DNA of 64,000 nt from Pseudopithomyces maydicus (taxonomy: Eukaryota; Ascomycota; Dothideomycetes; Pleosporales; Didymosphaeriaceae). The translations under genes were made by a program, and so were the position numbers. Positions 32,847-44,813 of this stretch are shown here, piece by piece (the first letter of the stretch is position 1; each line of letters opens with the position of its first letter). Location: positions 434,001 to 498,000 of the forward strand of contig JANTUC010000002.1 of assembly GCA_026873275.1 (NCBI GenBank). Direction: 5' to 3'. Below the pieces are notes generated by a model, which was not told the DNA's origin, did no database searches, and saw only the letters and a program-made list of their open reading frames with translations.

Positions 32847-34646
32847 TGTGTATTAATGTAATGTAGAATCGACTAAGCGAGTGTGGTAAAAGAGTGAAGT
32901 TGGAACGAAAGACTGGTAGTGAATGTAGAGTGATGAAGCTGGATGCTGATGGGAAAGACTGGATTGCAAGGCCTGATGCTATATACCTTTTGTCCGCATT
33001 GTCCATGTTGACAACATCTCAGCGGCATACTCAACACCGAGCACTATTGTTTCGACAAACAGAGAAACAAAGCACGACCGCATGTTTCAAGATGTCCGTG
33101 AGCAAGCAAGCCGGAGGGTCGGCCCCGGGCCCAGCTGTGTGCTCGTAAAGGTCAGAGCGGCGTTCGCTGTGGGGCGACACGTAGACTTGGATCGAAAGCG
33201 ACCTGGCGAGCTGCTTGTGCGCGAACGGATCGAGCAGACATGGACTCACCGAACGGGTGGTGGTGACAAGCTTCGGACAAAGTCACGGGCAAGCTGTCGT
33301 GCCCAGGTGAGGCGAAGTGCGGTGCAGAGGCGCTTGATTGGCTCGTTTGTGGGGGTGAAGTCCGCCGCAACCCCCGACAGCCTGGGGGCGACATCTCACC
33401 CGCATTCCACCAGGACGAACACGAACTCGACGACCGGATAGAGTGATGATCAGCTCCACTCTCCCTTTTTTGCGGAGCGCTTGTCCCATTCGGGGGCCTT
33501 CGCGCGAGCCAAACAGAGTTAGGGGTACGCACGCAAGGTCGCTCCCGCATAGGAAAGAAATCGGAGAATTGCACGCTCTCATTTCCGCATGCTCGTATCG
33601 TGCGAAACCGTGTAAGCATCCAAACAAGAGGACAGCGACAATTGCTAATACGGGCAACTGTGTGGACTGGATGGTCCCCTTTCGGTCAAGTTGAGGCCTT
33701 GCCAATGCGATGCCTGGGGTTAAGGCCTCCCTGTACTCACACTTTCCATGCCCGGGTCTAGCTGCTTCACCAAATAGTGTCGAAAGACGATTGAGCCTTA
33801 TGTGCTCATTGTTTCTTTGCATTGCGTGCTTGATATCCACCTTTGTTCACTTCAAACTGCGTATCCACGATGCATTAGCAACATGATGTTTTTTATCAGC
33901 AAACTAATGATAAGAATCCTTCTGCCACCAGCACATACGCTCAAATAGAGATATTACGAGAATTATGGAGTATCACAGAACTTCGGAGATATTACTCACA
34001 CACATAAAGGACCGTTTCTTTGTAGAGAAAGCTCGTGTGTCTCGGGGCACTCATGCTGACTGCGCAAATCCGCCAGGGCGCGCTCAGGTGAGATGAGATT
34101 TGCTCGCGACATCACATCGCATCCAACTTGCTATACGCCACTTGTCATATTGCAGGCAGACACGGGTTCAGTGGCACAAGTTATACAGGAGGCCATCAAT
34201 CGATACAAGGTTCCCGCAAACCGAGCTGCATTCGTCCATTGCTCTGTCAAGGCTGGAATTGGCCTCCTCTCTTGGTTGATAGTCTCACAGAGACTGCCAT
34301 ATCGACTATTATAGTCACAAAATGATTGATCGAGGCTTCGTTATTTCTTTCCAAGCAAATCCGATCTAAAATACAAGAGATGATCACAAGTCCATACAGA
34401 ATGGCAGGCGTCATGATTAGGTACCGTGGTTTTCCGCCGAAAACTCTTGCCACGAAACTCCTACATTCCTTACGTTCTCGGGTCCTTTGGAAGTATGAGA
34501 GCACTTGTTCGTACATACATCGACATCTACTCTGTTGATCTAAGAGGTCTCATACCAGTATCACACCTCTACAATGAGGCAACAAACTAGCTTCGTGCTT
34601 GAACCACAAACATACTTACCACCCAGACAAGCTACAAAGACTCCCC
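32847..34646. other. Long intergenic region, no convincing gene
   Basis: About 1.8 kb. Frames on both strands at 33082-33840 lack ATG-supported structure or domains and overlap each other. The right part (33840-34640) is AT-rich. Holds the promoter of the Gly/Ser-rich protein. Confidence 0.5.
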
Positions 34647-36799
34647 TTACCGCCCTTCACGTCTAGCACCCATCCTCGCTCTCAACTCACTCAAGAAATC
34701 CCCTCCTCCAGCCACCCTTGCTGGATACGCACTAGATTGCTCCACTTCTTCCTGCACCTGGGCTGAATCATCCGCTTTCTCGCCTACAACTCTGCCAACT
34801 CCCGAGGAACTCCTCTCTTTTGGCGCTGGGGTCTTTCGAAGCTTTATTCCTTTGTGGATGTCGTTCAGGAAAGCCGGGGTTCCCGCGCTCGCTTGCGCAC
34901 GTCCAGCAGGTGGAGGCGGTGGCGGCGGTGGTGGTTGAGTGCCCTGCGCACGAGGTGCGAAAAATGGAGGTGGACCAGGAGGCGGCGGAGGCGGAGGAGG
35001 CGGAGGAGGCGGTGGTGGTGGAGGAGGCGAGTACAGTGTGGAGGTACTATGGGAAGCTATCTCATCTTCACGCTGTACCTTATCCTCAGACCCTCCATCA
35101 CTTCCATCCCCCTCTCACTCTCTTCTTCAAAACTCGACCGAGTCATCCGACTAAATCGGCTGTCCAGTGAAGAACGTCTACTAATCTCTAACAGCACCTT
35201 TAGCAATGTATCCAAAAGAAAAAACGACAAAGTTACCCTTTATCACGTACCAGATTCGCTATACCCCAGTGACCGAGAAGTTAGCGTAGACTTTGACGAC
35301 CTAATCGATTCTGACCGGCTCTTTCGCTCTTCCGAAGCATGACTAGAAAAGTACTGCTCGTCTTCACGACCATGTGGTTCGTATCTAGAGGCCGATGAGA
35401 CGACTCTTGAAGATCTCGACCACGGCTTTGTGCCTTGTATTGTGGGCACAGCTGGATTCATCAGACTGGGGGAAGCCCGGGAAGGAGCTGCGCGAACGTC
35501 GTGCGCGCCATTCTTGTCACGGTTATCATGATAGATGTTCCGCGATTCAGAGGCATATGGTACACCTTTACGTCCTAAATCTTCGGTGTCAGTAGTTAAG
35601 ACTTCTCGGGGATACTCCGCATTGGGTTGACCTTTGGATTGATGTTCCTCCGCTCTCTCCCGCGCTTCTACGGGACGACTATGACGCGTCGCTTTATACA
35701 CCGGTGGCGAATCGTGCGGTGTCTTAGAAGTGGCTCGTGTCGAAATGCTACTCGTGTGACTCTTACCGCCTCTGATATCTGGACCTCTGAATGAAAAGGG
35801 ACTTGCTTGATGCTTGAAAGGTGTATGGCGGCTACCTTTTTCGTAAATATCCCGCGGATATGGAGTGAATGCAGGGTCGGCGTACGAAAAACCAGCTTCT
35901 CCATCACGAAGCCTACCACTCCCTTGACCACCTCCTTCACGGTAACGAGACTGCTCCATCGGTAGTTTGCCTCTTCCACCCACATGTCCTTCCCTCTCCG
36001 GACCCTTTCTATTTCCCCTCCTCACCTCCTCATTATCCCTAGCCACCTCTTTTTCCGCCTTTCTCCGCTCCCTCCTCTCCCTCTTCCTCTCCTCGAACTT
36101 ATAATTCTCAACACCCCAAGTATATCTATCCTTCAAATGATCTCCCAGCCCAAGCATCGGCCCCAGCTTCGGCGTATACGTGGGAAACGGACCGGGACCC
36201 ACGTCTTTCCGGCCCCATTTAGCTTTTCCGGAGGGGGTGACATGGCGATTTAGTCGTTTCTTTGGTGGTTTAATGGGGTTTATTGGAGGACTGATGGGGT
36301 GGTTGGTATGAGGAGAGCTGTAGGGAAGATATTGGGGAGGTACATTGGGTGGGGAAATGGGATATAGTTCTCCTGAGGGGTCTCGACGCCGGTCGTGTTT
36401 GTCCTGCTCTTTGCTTTGTCGCGGCGTATTTCTGCGATCGTCATGGGAAGTTCCGTGGTCCCGAGGCTTTGATCTCCTTCCATGCCCGGTATCTCGATCC
36501 TCGTCACTACTTCCCCTGCATCCTAATCCTTCTTGTCCTTTCCCTCTCTGCTCATCTCTTCCGCCGTGTTTTCTGGGGCTATTGTTCGTTCTCATACCTT
36601 CTTCCCTTGACCTCAATACTTCCTGTTCCTTTTTCAAACGGTAGATTCGCAGTTCCTCAACGACGCCTTCGAGAATCAAACGTCCTGTACTGTGCTGACT
36701 TAGCACTGGGTGGCGTGGGCGTTTTCCGGATAACAGGTTCTGAACTCGGGTCTGAACTTCGTGGCGGTAGGTTTCTGATGTTGGAGATCGAGTGCGCAT
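34647..36799 (-). CDS. WH2-domain, proline-rich actin-binding protein (verprolin/WIP-like C-terminus), apparent frameshift
   Basis: Exon 1 (35251-36799, ATG 36799) encodes ~516 very charged, disordered residues (MRTRSPTSETYRHEVQTRVQ onward). A 63-bp intron (GTACGTG...GTTAG) leads to exon 2 (34647-35187): EISRRSSLDSRFSRMTRSSF, then a Pro-rich block with two long polyproline runs, the WH2 motif FLNDIHKGIKLRKT, and the end FLSELRARMGARREGR. WH2 motifs bind G-actin and polyproline binds profilin or SH3 domains, so a role in cortical actin is likely. The frame breaks at C5 35108-35112; one added base restores ~696 residues. The N-terminal part alone would look like an orphan. Joining the two parts is an inference from frame and splice signals. 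Confidence 0.62.
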
Positions 36800-37737
36800 T
36801 GCGAGGATAGAATGGGAGGATTAATGGCAAATTGTAGTCTAGCGAACATGTTTGTTGCATGGGAATTGTTGATTGTGAAGATAATGAGGCCGGGGGTGCT
36901 TGGTATGTGAAGAGATGAAGGAACCAATGCAAGAAGTGCAGGGGGACAGGTCCAAAATGTGAATAGACATGCTACATGATGAGAAGCGTCTAGTTAGAGA
37001 TTGTGAAGAAAGTGACGAGCGTTTGTGAAATGAAGTTTTGGTTACGCGCCAAATGATTGTAGGAATGAGGAACGACAGCATAACAGAGAGCAGAGAACAC
37101 TGAATGCAAGATTTCGTACGAAGCTTCAAGTACTGATGCTGATAACTACACTTGATTATTTTACTAACCTATGCTGAATACAGAAGATCTAAAATGAATG
37201 ATATCTCCTTCACGTTTTTTACAATATTAAGTTATGCCAAATATCCACTACACTTTTAACAGAGGATGTGAGAATAAATTTGGCAGGATACATAAAGCTT
37301 TCGGAATCTATTTAGACCTATTACAACGTTAATGAAAACACCGTAGAGCTTACATTAGCCTATGCTACTACAGGAAGACCCCGTAGCCGGCTACGTATCG
37401 TATACCCGTTAGTCAGAGACAACCGTACGGCCCGCCTGGGTCAACACAATGACGGATGCGAACGCAAAACGTGTAGTCTAGCTGAACCTGCATATCCACA
37501 ATAGCGCATGGACGCAAAAAAGTATGTTTAACATTTGATTCGCTCGTGCGTGAGCCAACGCCCGAAGCTAGACCATACAATACAGCACAGCCAACCCCGG
37601 CCATACTAACGGATATATACAAATCAGACAAACACCTGCTCAGCTCTGGCGCCAAAGAGACCTTTTACATTTGAGATACAGACGCTCTGCGGCCCCCATT
37701 TCTAATCAGTCAAGCCAACCAACCGTCGCCCCTCCAC
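36800..37737. other. Intergenic, AT-rich right half
   Basis: About 940 bp: promoter of the WH2 gene and 3' flank of ARG5,6. Nothing else recognised. Confidence 0.5.
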
Positions 37738-40472
37738 CTAGTAGGGAATGCCCTCGTACTCGCCGTACCCAAGCGCGAGATTCATGTTTTGAAGGCACTG
37801 GGTTGCTGCGCCCTTGAGAAGGTTGTCAATGGTGGCATTGACAACGACGCGCTTGCCGGAGCTGTGGACGGCGAACCCGCCGATCTCCACGCCGTGCTTG
37901 CCCGAGATGTCGCGCACGAGTGGGGACTCGCCAACGACCTTGACGAGCTTCTCGCCGGCGTAGCGGTCCTGGTAAAGGTTGCGGATGTCACGGGAGGTCA
38001 TGGTGCGGTTGAGAGGGATAGAGATTGTGTGCTGGTAAACGTTAGACTTCATGTTTCGCTATTTGGTTGAAAGAGGAAACTTACGTGAATACCCTGGAAC
38101 CACACAGCAACGTGTGGGATGAAAGCGATATCCTTGCCGAGCTGCGCAGAAATCTCTTTCTCGTGGATGTGATCCGTCAAGCTGTAGGGAATGAGGTTGT
38201 TCTCAAGGTTTTTGACGTCGTTTTTGGGGCTAGGCTTGGTACCTGCGCCAGAGTAACCTGACACACCGAAGACAGTAGGCTGGCCACCAATGAACTCTAG
38301 CAGAGGTGCAATACCAAGCTGAGCGGCGGTAGCATAGCAGCCAGGGTTTGCTATCCGTGTGGAGTTGGAAATCTTACGGCGATCGACCAACTCGGGGAGG
38401 CCGTACGCCCAGGAGGAATCAAAACGATAGTCCGCACTAAGATCTACAATGACAGCGTCCTCCTTGCCGGCCTCCTCGATAGCATCGACGAATGGCTTGC
38501 AGACACCGTTGGGCAGAGCCATGACCCAGCAATCGATCTCGCCATTCTCGGCCATCTTCTTGACGTCCTCGGGAGACAAGTTCTCGTACGTGATGTCGCG
38601 CTTAGTGTAACCTTCAAGTTTCTTTCCAGCGAGCTCACGGGAGGAGACATGGCGAAGATCCATGTTGGGGTGTCGGTTCAGGAGATCGATAAGGGCTTGT
38701 CCAGTGTAGCCGCGGGCACCAATCAAGGCAACCTTTGCTGGCCAATCCCTGCTCTTGAACTTGATGCCGTAAGGTGGGTTGGGGTTGGTGTTCTCGACGG
38801 ATCGAGGTGCGCTCGTAGAGAATGCGCGGGCAGAGAAGGCTGGAGAAGATCGCAGGGTCGGTCTATATGAGCGGCCCATAGAACGAGCACCTTGGCTCAT
38901 GGTAGAGTAGGCTCGGACCTGCTGTCCCTGCTTGAGGCTCGCGGCATAGTCGGCTGCCCTGCGCAGCTGTGCCTCCAGATTCTGGTCACCGAACATGGCG
39001 CGGCCGTGCTGAGAGAATTCGCTCATCAGATTGACGACCTCGCCGGCATCAGCAGAGCCCCAGAAGCAGAAGATCTCCTTCTCACGACGCAGCGTGCCAT
39101 CGGCCTTCTCCTTGAACCACCCCAGGTTCTCGTCCTGAGTCTCTACAGTCCAGTACATCTTAGGGTACTTCTTCTTCATACGCTCGAAGATGTTGTCAGC
39201 AACATTTGTGAGGAATGCGTCTTTGGTGGTGGTGAAGGTAGATAGGCGGGCAAAATCAGAGTCCTTGGTAGGGGGGTATACGATGGCTACAGCGCCCATG
39301 GAATCGTCGAAAAAGGCCTCGAACGGTCGGTCCTTGAGGTTGTTCAAGTAGCGGTCAATGACGTCTCCTGAGTCCATGCTCTCACGATCCCTAAGCAAGG
39401 CCTCCCTAAGGGTTGCTACATCTTCAAACTCCTCGAATTTGGTAGCGGTTTGGATGCTCTCGCCCTTTCGGATGAGCGTACCACCCCCGGTGTGGGTGAA
39501 CAACTCCTTCTCGAGGTATTGCGGGTGGATGATGGCGACGCTCGAAGTCTTGGGCAGATCATCCAAGAGCTTCTTGACCTCTACAATCTTGAGCTTGGTG
39601 CCGTACTTGACCCAGGATTGCTTCATGAGCGAATCGTACTCCTCGTCCAGGTTGATGGTGGAGATGAGCTTCCCAGTCTCGCCGTTGAACAAGCCGCCCT
39701 TCTCGGAGAGATAGACGATCTTCAATGGCTCGAGCGACCGGGCCAGGGCTCCGGCCACGACGTCTGCGTTGACGTTGAGGATCTGGCCGTCAACGGTCTC
39801 GGCCATGGAGCAGAGGATGGGCAGCTCCTTCGCCTTGAGGGCATCGACAATGGGCCTGGAGTTGACATTGGTGATGTCACCCACGTACTTCCACTTGTCT
39901 TTGTCCAGGTAGTCTGCCTCGAGCACGCCGGCGGTGATGGGGCGGGCGGGGATGCCCCAGTCCTGCCTAAGCTTCAGCACGAGGTCCATGTTGGCCTCGA
40001 GGAAGAGCTTGCGGGCGATGCCCAGCGTCTTCTTGTCGGTGACGCGGATGCCGTCAATGAACTCGGGCTCGACGCCGGCGTCCAGGAGCAGCTTGTTCAT
40101 CTGCGGGCCAGCGCCGTGCACGATGATGGGGTACAGGCCCATGGCGTACAGGTGCTGCAGGGCCAGACATAGCGTGTCGATGTGGTCGGTGAGGATAGCA
40201 CCTCCAACCTTGACAACGGCGAATTGCTGCGACGAGACGGAGCGGAACTGGGCCAAGTACTGGTCAATCTCGCGGCGCGAGCTGACGCTGCCGAGCAGGC
40301 TCAGGAAGGCCGAGCGCATGGAGGTGGCATCACGGCTGTCGGCGGACGAGGTATAGGCGCGGGCGGTGTGGACGAGGGCGGTGCGCAGTGTGCGTGAAGG
40401 TCCACACGCTGCCGTGACTCGGCGCGACGAGCGTGCTGCCAGACGAGCACCAGAACGCACGGCGCCCTGCAT
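37738..40472 (-). CDS. ARG5,6: Bifunctional acetylglutamate kinase / N-acetyl-gamma-glutamyl-phosphate reductase, mitochondrial
   Basis: Second and third steps of ornithine/arginine synthesis in the mitochondrion: ATP-dependent phosphorylation of N-acetylglutamate, then NADPH reduction to the semialdehyde. Exons 38085-40472 and 37738-38031 (53-bp intron) encode 893 residues. The N-terminus is an Arg/Ser/Ala-rich mitochondrial presequence. The kinase domain shows VVKVGGAILTDH, IIVHGAGPQMNKLLLDAG and VNADVVAGALARSLEPLKIV. A NAT-like domain (FEAFFDDSMGAVAIVYPPT) follows. The reductase has VALIGARGYTGQALIDLLNR, VDLSADYRF and catalytic Cys in NPGCYATAAQL. The two enzymes are normally separated by processing in the matrix. 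The junction GIH/HTISIPLNRT matches the conserved family sequence. Confidence 0.96.
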
Positions 40473-41387
40473 TGTAGCTGATGTTCGAGCTGGCGGGGCC
40501 TCTTACGGCTCTCTCCGGGCGCGGGACGGGTGTCGAGAGGGCGAATTGGTGTGGGAGCGTGGAAGAGCGCAGCGATCAGATAAAGCTGGTCTGAACAGTG
40601 CGTCAATTTTTCGACGCCGATAACGCTCCGCCCGCCGCAAGCTGCTCCCCGCAAGAAAGTGGCGCGACGGCGAGCGCCTAGCGAATGGGCCCGAGTGCAG
40701 CCGAAATTTTCCTGCCTGGAGAGCTGGAGACGGCGGCCATGCGACCCCATTCGTCCTTGCCAGCTGCATGTGCAGCATGTGCAGGCCGGTGAATGGGAGA
40801 AAGCTCCAGTCGCCCTGGCCGTGGGACGCCTGGTGGGTGCAACGCTTGGGTGGACCGTCTTCGTCTGTCTGTCTGTCCGGTGGCACTGCTTGCTACCTGA
40901 ACAGCACCCAAACACCAAAAATCCCGCGGCTCCATCTTGGACACCCGGCAAAATCACGCATGCACGTCTCGTATTCACGCAGAACTGAATTCACCCGGGC
41001 CTTGATCATCGTCGTCATCATCGTGGCCACTGTGCAATGACGACACGTCTCGTGACATTCACGGTGCGGTCGAGAGGTCCTGTCGATCGAAAATGCCCGG
41101 TTGGGGCTCCATTGATATCATCTACCGGCCATACTCAAACCTCCTCGTCAGGTATCATAGAACAGGTATGCCCCGAACAAGGAAAACACTTGCATCTCCT
41201 TTGCAGGCCCATGAGTCGCTTGCAGAGAAAGACAAGAAAAGAAGGCATCCCGTCGCTCCCATTTCGCCAGAATCGTTAAACTTACAAACCCGTGTCGTCC
41301 GCTGCCAGCGCAAGCCTGGTCGTGTCGGCATTGCCTGGCAGCCCTCCTCTGCTCCTCACATTATTAGATAGATGGGGTATGTGTATT
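40473..41387. other. Intergenic between ARG5,6 and the v-SNARE gene
   Basis: About 900 bp holding the ARG5,6 promoter. Frames on both strands (for example 40503-40886 minus) read into the start of ARG5,6 and look like chance. No clear Gcn4-type site noticed. Confidence 0.5.
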
Positions 41388-42026
41388 TTAGTGCTTCGTT
41401 GCGACAACTGTCTGCGTCAGCGACCTGGCTCCCAGTGTCGGTCGTCCATCTTCGGTCGCTTACCAGACGGGACAATGATGATGATGAGCAAGATGATGAT
41501 GCCTACGATGAGGCACATGCGCATCTTCATGTCCTTCCACCACATCTGCTTGCGCACGCGGTTGGCTCCCCTTCGGAAGCCCTGGGCGGACGTGGCGAGG
41601 TTGTCGGTCTTGTCCTGCAGCGAATCCAGACGGGCACCTCTTTCTGAGACCTTGTTGATGTTGTCGCGCATGATGCCGACGGTGCTGTCGATTTCCTAGT
41701 ATCAGAGCATGTCAGCGCGCACGTTCAACCAGAGCAGATATGCAGAGCGACGGGCGAGGACTCTGCGCAGGCCATGCGACAGCAGGCTGGACGACGGGCG
41801 GCAACAAGTGGCAGCTCGTCGGCAGCCCAGGCTGGTGCACTCCTATTCACCTCCAGACGCTGGGCTTGGGCACCATGGCCCAGCGGTTCTTGGCGGGTGC
41901 GCATCGAGACAGAGGACGATATCGACGTACCGCTTGGAGGGCCGCGGTGCGGTGGTTCCCGCTCTGGCCCTGGGCGTTGCCGCCGGCGGGAATGTACGGG
42001 TCGTAGGGTTGCTCGCGGTCGGCCAT
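41388..42026 (-). CDS. SNC1: Synaptobrevin-like v-SNARE (Snc1/Snc2, SynA type)
   Basis: R-SNARE of secretory vesicles that pairs with plasma-membrane syntaxin and Sec9 for exocytosis. Exons 41931-42026, 41464-41695 and 41388-41407 encode 115 residues. The N-terminus is short (MADREQPYDPYIPAGGN). The SNARE heptads run from AALQAEIDSTVGIM through DSLQDKTDNLATSAQGFRRG, with the central Arg in SAQGFRRG. Next comes the basic juxtamembrane WWKDMKMRM and a single C-terminal anchor CLIVGIIILLIIIIVPSVV, ending ATKH. The 20-nt last exon supplies only the final residues; using the second AG (GACAG) rather than GCAG gives this end. The first intron is long for this window (235 bp). Confidence 0.93.
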
Positions 42027-43330
42027 GGCGATGACGGTCGAGTGTGTGATTGAGTACGAGGAAGAAAAGGGTATGGGTAGTCGGAAGCGCGGCGGAGATT
42101 TGGGTGGTAAGGGCGGAGTGGTGATGTGGTGATGTGGTGATGGGGTGGAGAGGACGGGGGTGGAAGAGGCGGGTGAAGCGGCGAGACACAGCTGGTGCTT
42201 GGGCCGTTTGGAACCAACTAGGGCTGAGGCTGAAGGTCACGGCGGTGCAAGCGTCGAGCTTTGGGGGCTTCCTCAACGAACACTGAGTACTCAACACTCG
42301 ATAATCACCACTGGGCTGGATATCGGGGGTTACAACGTGCGACTGCTTTGGGCAACGGTGCGTGAAGACCGCGTGAATGCGCTCGGGGGACGCGGGCTTT
42401 CTTATTGCTGATGAGCAAGCTGCTCGTTGACCGAGCTACCCTACCTGCGCCACGGCAGACAGGTCACGTGTGCACGCCAGGTACGCCGCCGTGCTGCAGC
42501 GTTGCGCCGTGCTGCTGACCCTCTCTCGCAACACGCATGGGCCGCGCACACAGGACAGCGCAGGTCAAGGCAACGGCTCGGTCAAAGGCTGCTGTGGCAA
42601 CAAAGCGGAGCCCTGGCGATTACGTATGCCGGCGGGTGCGCGTGCTGGGTACTGAGGGCTGCTGCTGCTATTCCAAGACCGCCGAGCTGGCGAAGGTGGC
42701 TGAGACACGCATTGCGACAGCAGAGATTCACGCAGATGAACAGGCGGACGGCCTGGACAGTCCAGCTGCAGCGTGCGCGACAGGAAGCGCTGCGCCGTCG
42801 ACGTCCCGCTGCCTCTCGTGCGCCTACGATTAGATAGACAGCCCAATAGACCATGGCATCCGGCAGTGTCCATTGTCCTTCGGCGTGAACGTCAATCCCC
42901 CTTGGCGCCGCGCATCCTGGCAATTCGTCTGCAAGTCCGACCTCCGCAGTCCCCTGAACAAGCTAATGGGGCGTAGTAGGCTAACGGAGCCCAGTTCCCT
43001 CACCACCACCACACCATATCCACTGCCGCGCGCCCACTTTACCACGCTCTTTGACCTTTGCGACTCCCTTCCTGATACCCGTTCCTCGTGCCCTTCGACC
43101 GCACGTCTGCCATCCCGCCGTCCTGGTCGCCTGTCGCTCGTTTCACCTTTCACCCTGCCCCCGGACCAACGCCCCTCGGCCCCCTCGACTTGGCTTCCTT
43201 CATCACTCTGCCCACTCAACACCACCGGGTCGCCTGACCTCCACACGGCCTATTGCTTTTCCACACCGAGCCTGTCCCCGGTCGAAGCTTGCCCTTGCAT
43301 GCTCACCGTCTGTCCTCGTAATCGCACACG
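42027..43330. promoter_or_regulatory. Divergent promoter region between SNC and the GH76 gene
   Basis: About 1.3 kb. The stretch 43000-43330 is C/T-rich on the + strand and leads to the GH76 ATG. No coding region I can support; overlapping frames reflect the GC-rich composition. Confidence 0.45.
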
Positions 43331-44813
43331 ATGAGGTACACTTCCGCTGCCCTCAGCGCGCTGAGCGCCTCGTCTCTGCTGCTGTCCGGTGCAGGCGCCA
43401 TCGAACTAGACGTGAATGATCCTGGTACGAACACCTGCCGCCCAGTCCAGGCCTAGCTGACAAGTACAGAATCCATCAAGAAGGCTGCCGGCATCGCTGC
43501 CAGCAACATGCGTGTCATCTACACTGGCGATCGGCCTGGCGATGTCGCGGGCAATCTCCCAGACCCGTACTACTGGTGGGAGGCCGGCGCCATGTTCGGC
43601 GCTTTCATAGACTACTGGTACTACACGGGCGACGACCAATACAACAACATCACCATCCAGGCCTTGCAGCACCAGTCGGCCTTTGCGGATGGCGCCGCCG
43701 CCTTCGAGCCCAAGAACCAAAGTAATTCGCTCGGAAACGACGACCAGGCTTTCTGGGCAATGGCCTCCATGTCCGCAGCCGAGAACAAGCTGCCCGATCT
43801 TCCCGACGATGGCCCTCTCAAGGGCCCATCGTGGCTCTCTCACCCAGGCTGTTTTCAACAGGCAGGCAGACCGTTGGAACAAGACCGGAACGTGTGGCGG
43901 TGGTCTCAACTGGCAGATCTTCCAGTACAACAAGGGCTTCACCTACCGAAACACAATCTCCAACGGCTGTCTCTTCAACATGGCTGCCCGCCTCTACAAA
44001 TACACCGAAAACAAGACCTACAGCGACTGGGCCGACAAAACTTGGGACTGGGAACGTGCGATCGATTTGATCGATAAGGACCTGCACTTCTACGACGGTG
44101 CTGACGAGAAGACAAACTGTACCAAGATTGACAAGGTTCAATGGACCTACAACCTTGGAGTTCATCTGTCGGGCGCCGCTGCCATGTGGAACGCCGTAAG
44201 TTTGTCCCTATCGGATCCATCTTGAACTGACGTAAACTAACTATACTATCAGACCCAAGATGAGGTCTGGAAAACCCGCATCACCCAAATGATCAAGACC
44301 ATGAACGAGGTCTTTTACAAGGACGGTGTCATGTACGAGGTTGCATGCGAGCTGAACGGAAAGTGCAACACGGATCAGCGCTCTTTCAAGGCCTACCTTG
44401 CCCGCTGGATGGGCTACACCGCCATCTCTGCGCCCTGGACCAAGGATTTGATGTGGAAGAATATGATTTCCTCCGCGCAGGCGGCAGCCAAGGTGTGCGT
44501 TGGAGGCGCGAAGGGCTCATCGTGCCCTCTGCGATGGTGGCAGGGCATCCAACCCGATGATACATTCGGCGTTGGAGAACAGATGGCCGCCATGGAGATC
44601 TTCCAGAATTTGTTGATCGCCAACGTCTCCGGACCCGTTACCGAGAGCAAGGGTGGAATCTCCAAGAGTGACCCGAGTGCAGGAGGCGAACCGGAGGAGC
44701 CACCCGTCGTCTTCTCCGAAATCACAACGGGTGACAGGGCGGGAGCTGGTTTCCTGACCACAATTGTCCTCGTCGGTATCGTGGCGGGGGCCTGGTGGAT
44801 GGTGGCGGCGTAA
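43331..44813 (+). CDS. DCW1: GPI-anchored mannan endo-1,6-alpha-mannosidase/transglycosidase (GH76, Dfg5/Dcw1); apparent frameshift
   Basis: Dfg5/Dcw1 enzymes cross-link GPI-anchored mannoproteins into the cell wall. Exons 43331-43424, 43470-44195 and 44253-44813. The signal peptide is followed by IELDVNDPESIKKAAGIAAS; the catalytic Asp pair is in GNDDQAFWAMASMSAAE. Later marks: TGTCGGGLNWQIFQYNKGF, NGCLFNMAARLYKYT and SGAAAMWNA. The C-terminus has a hydrophobic tail (AGFLTTIVLVGIVAGAWWMV) for GPI attachment. The frame breaks at the CT run 43835-43841: two more bases (one CT unit) would read PSWLSLTQAVFNRQADRW and give 460 residues. No workable intron spans it. Strong family match outside the break argues for an intact gene with an indel in the sequence or a recent null allele. 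Confidence 0.88.

Noticed and set aside
33082..33840. Frames of 119-185 codons on both strands
   Set aside because: Mutually overlapping, no domains, and irregular codon use; no reason to prefer one.
4691..35112. Short introns as explanation of the frame breaks
   Set aside because: I looked for GT-AG pairs of workable length around each break; either no GT exists or the spacing is far below 40 bp.
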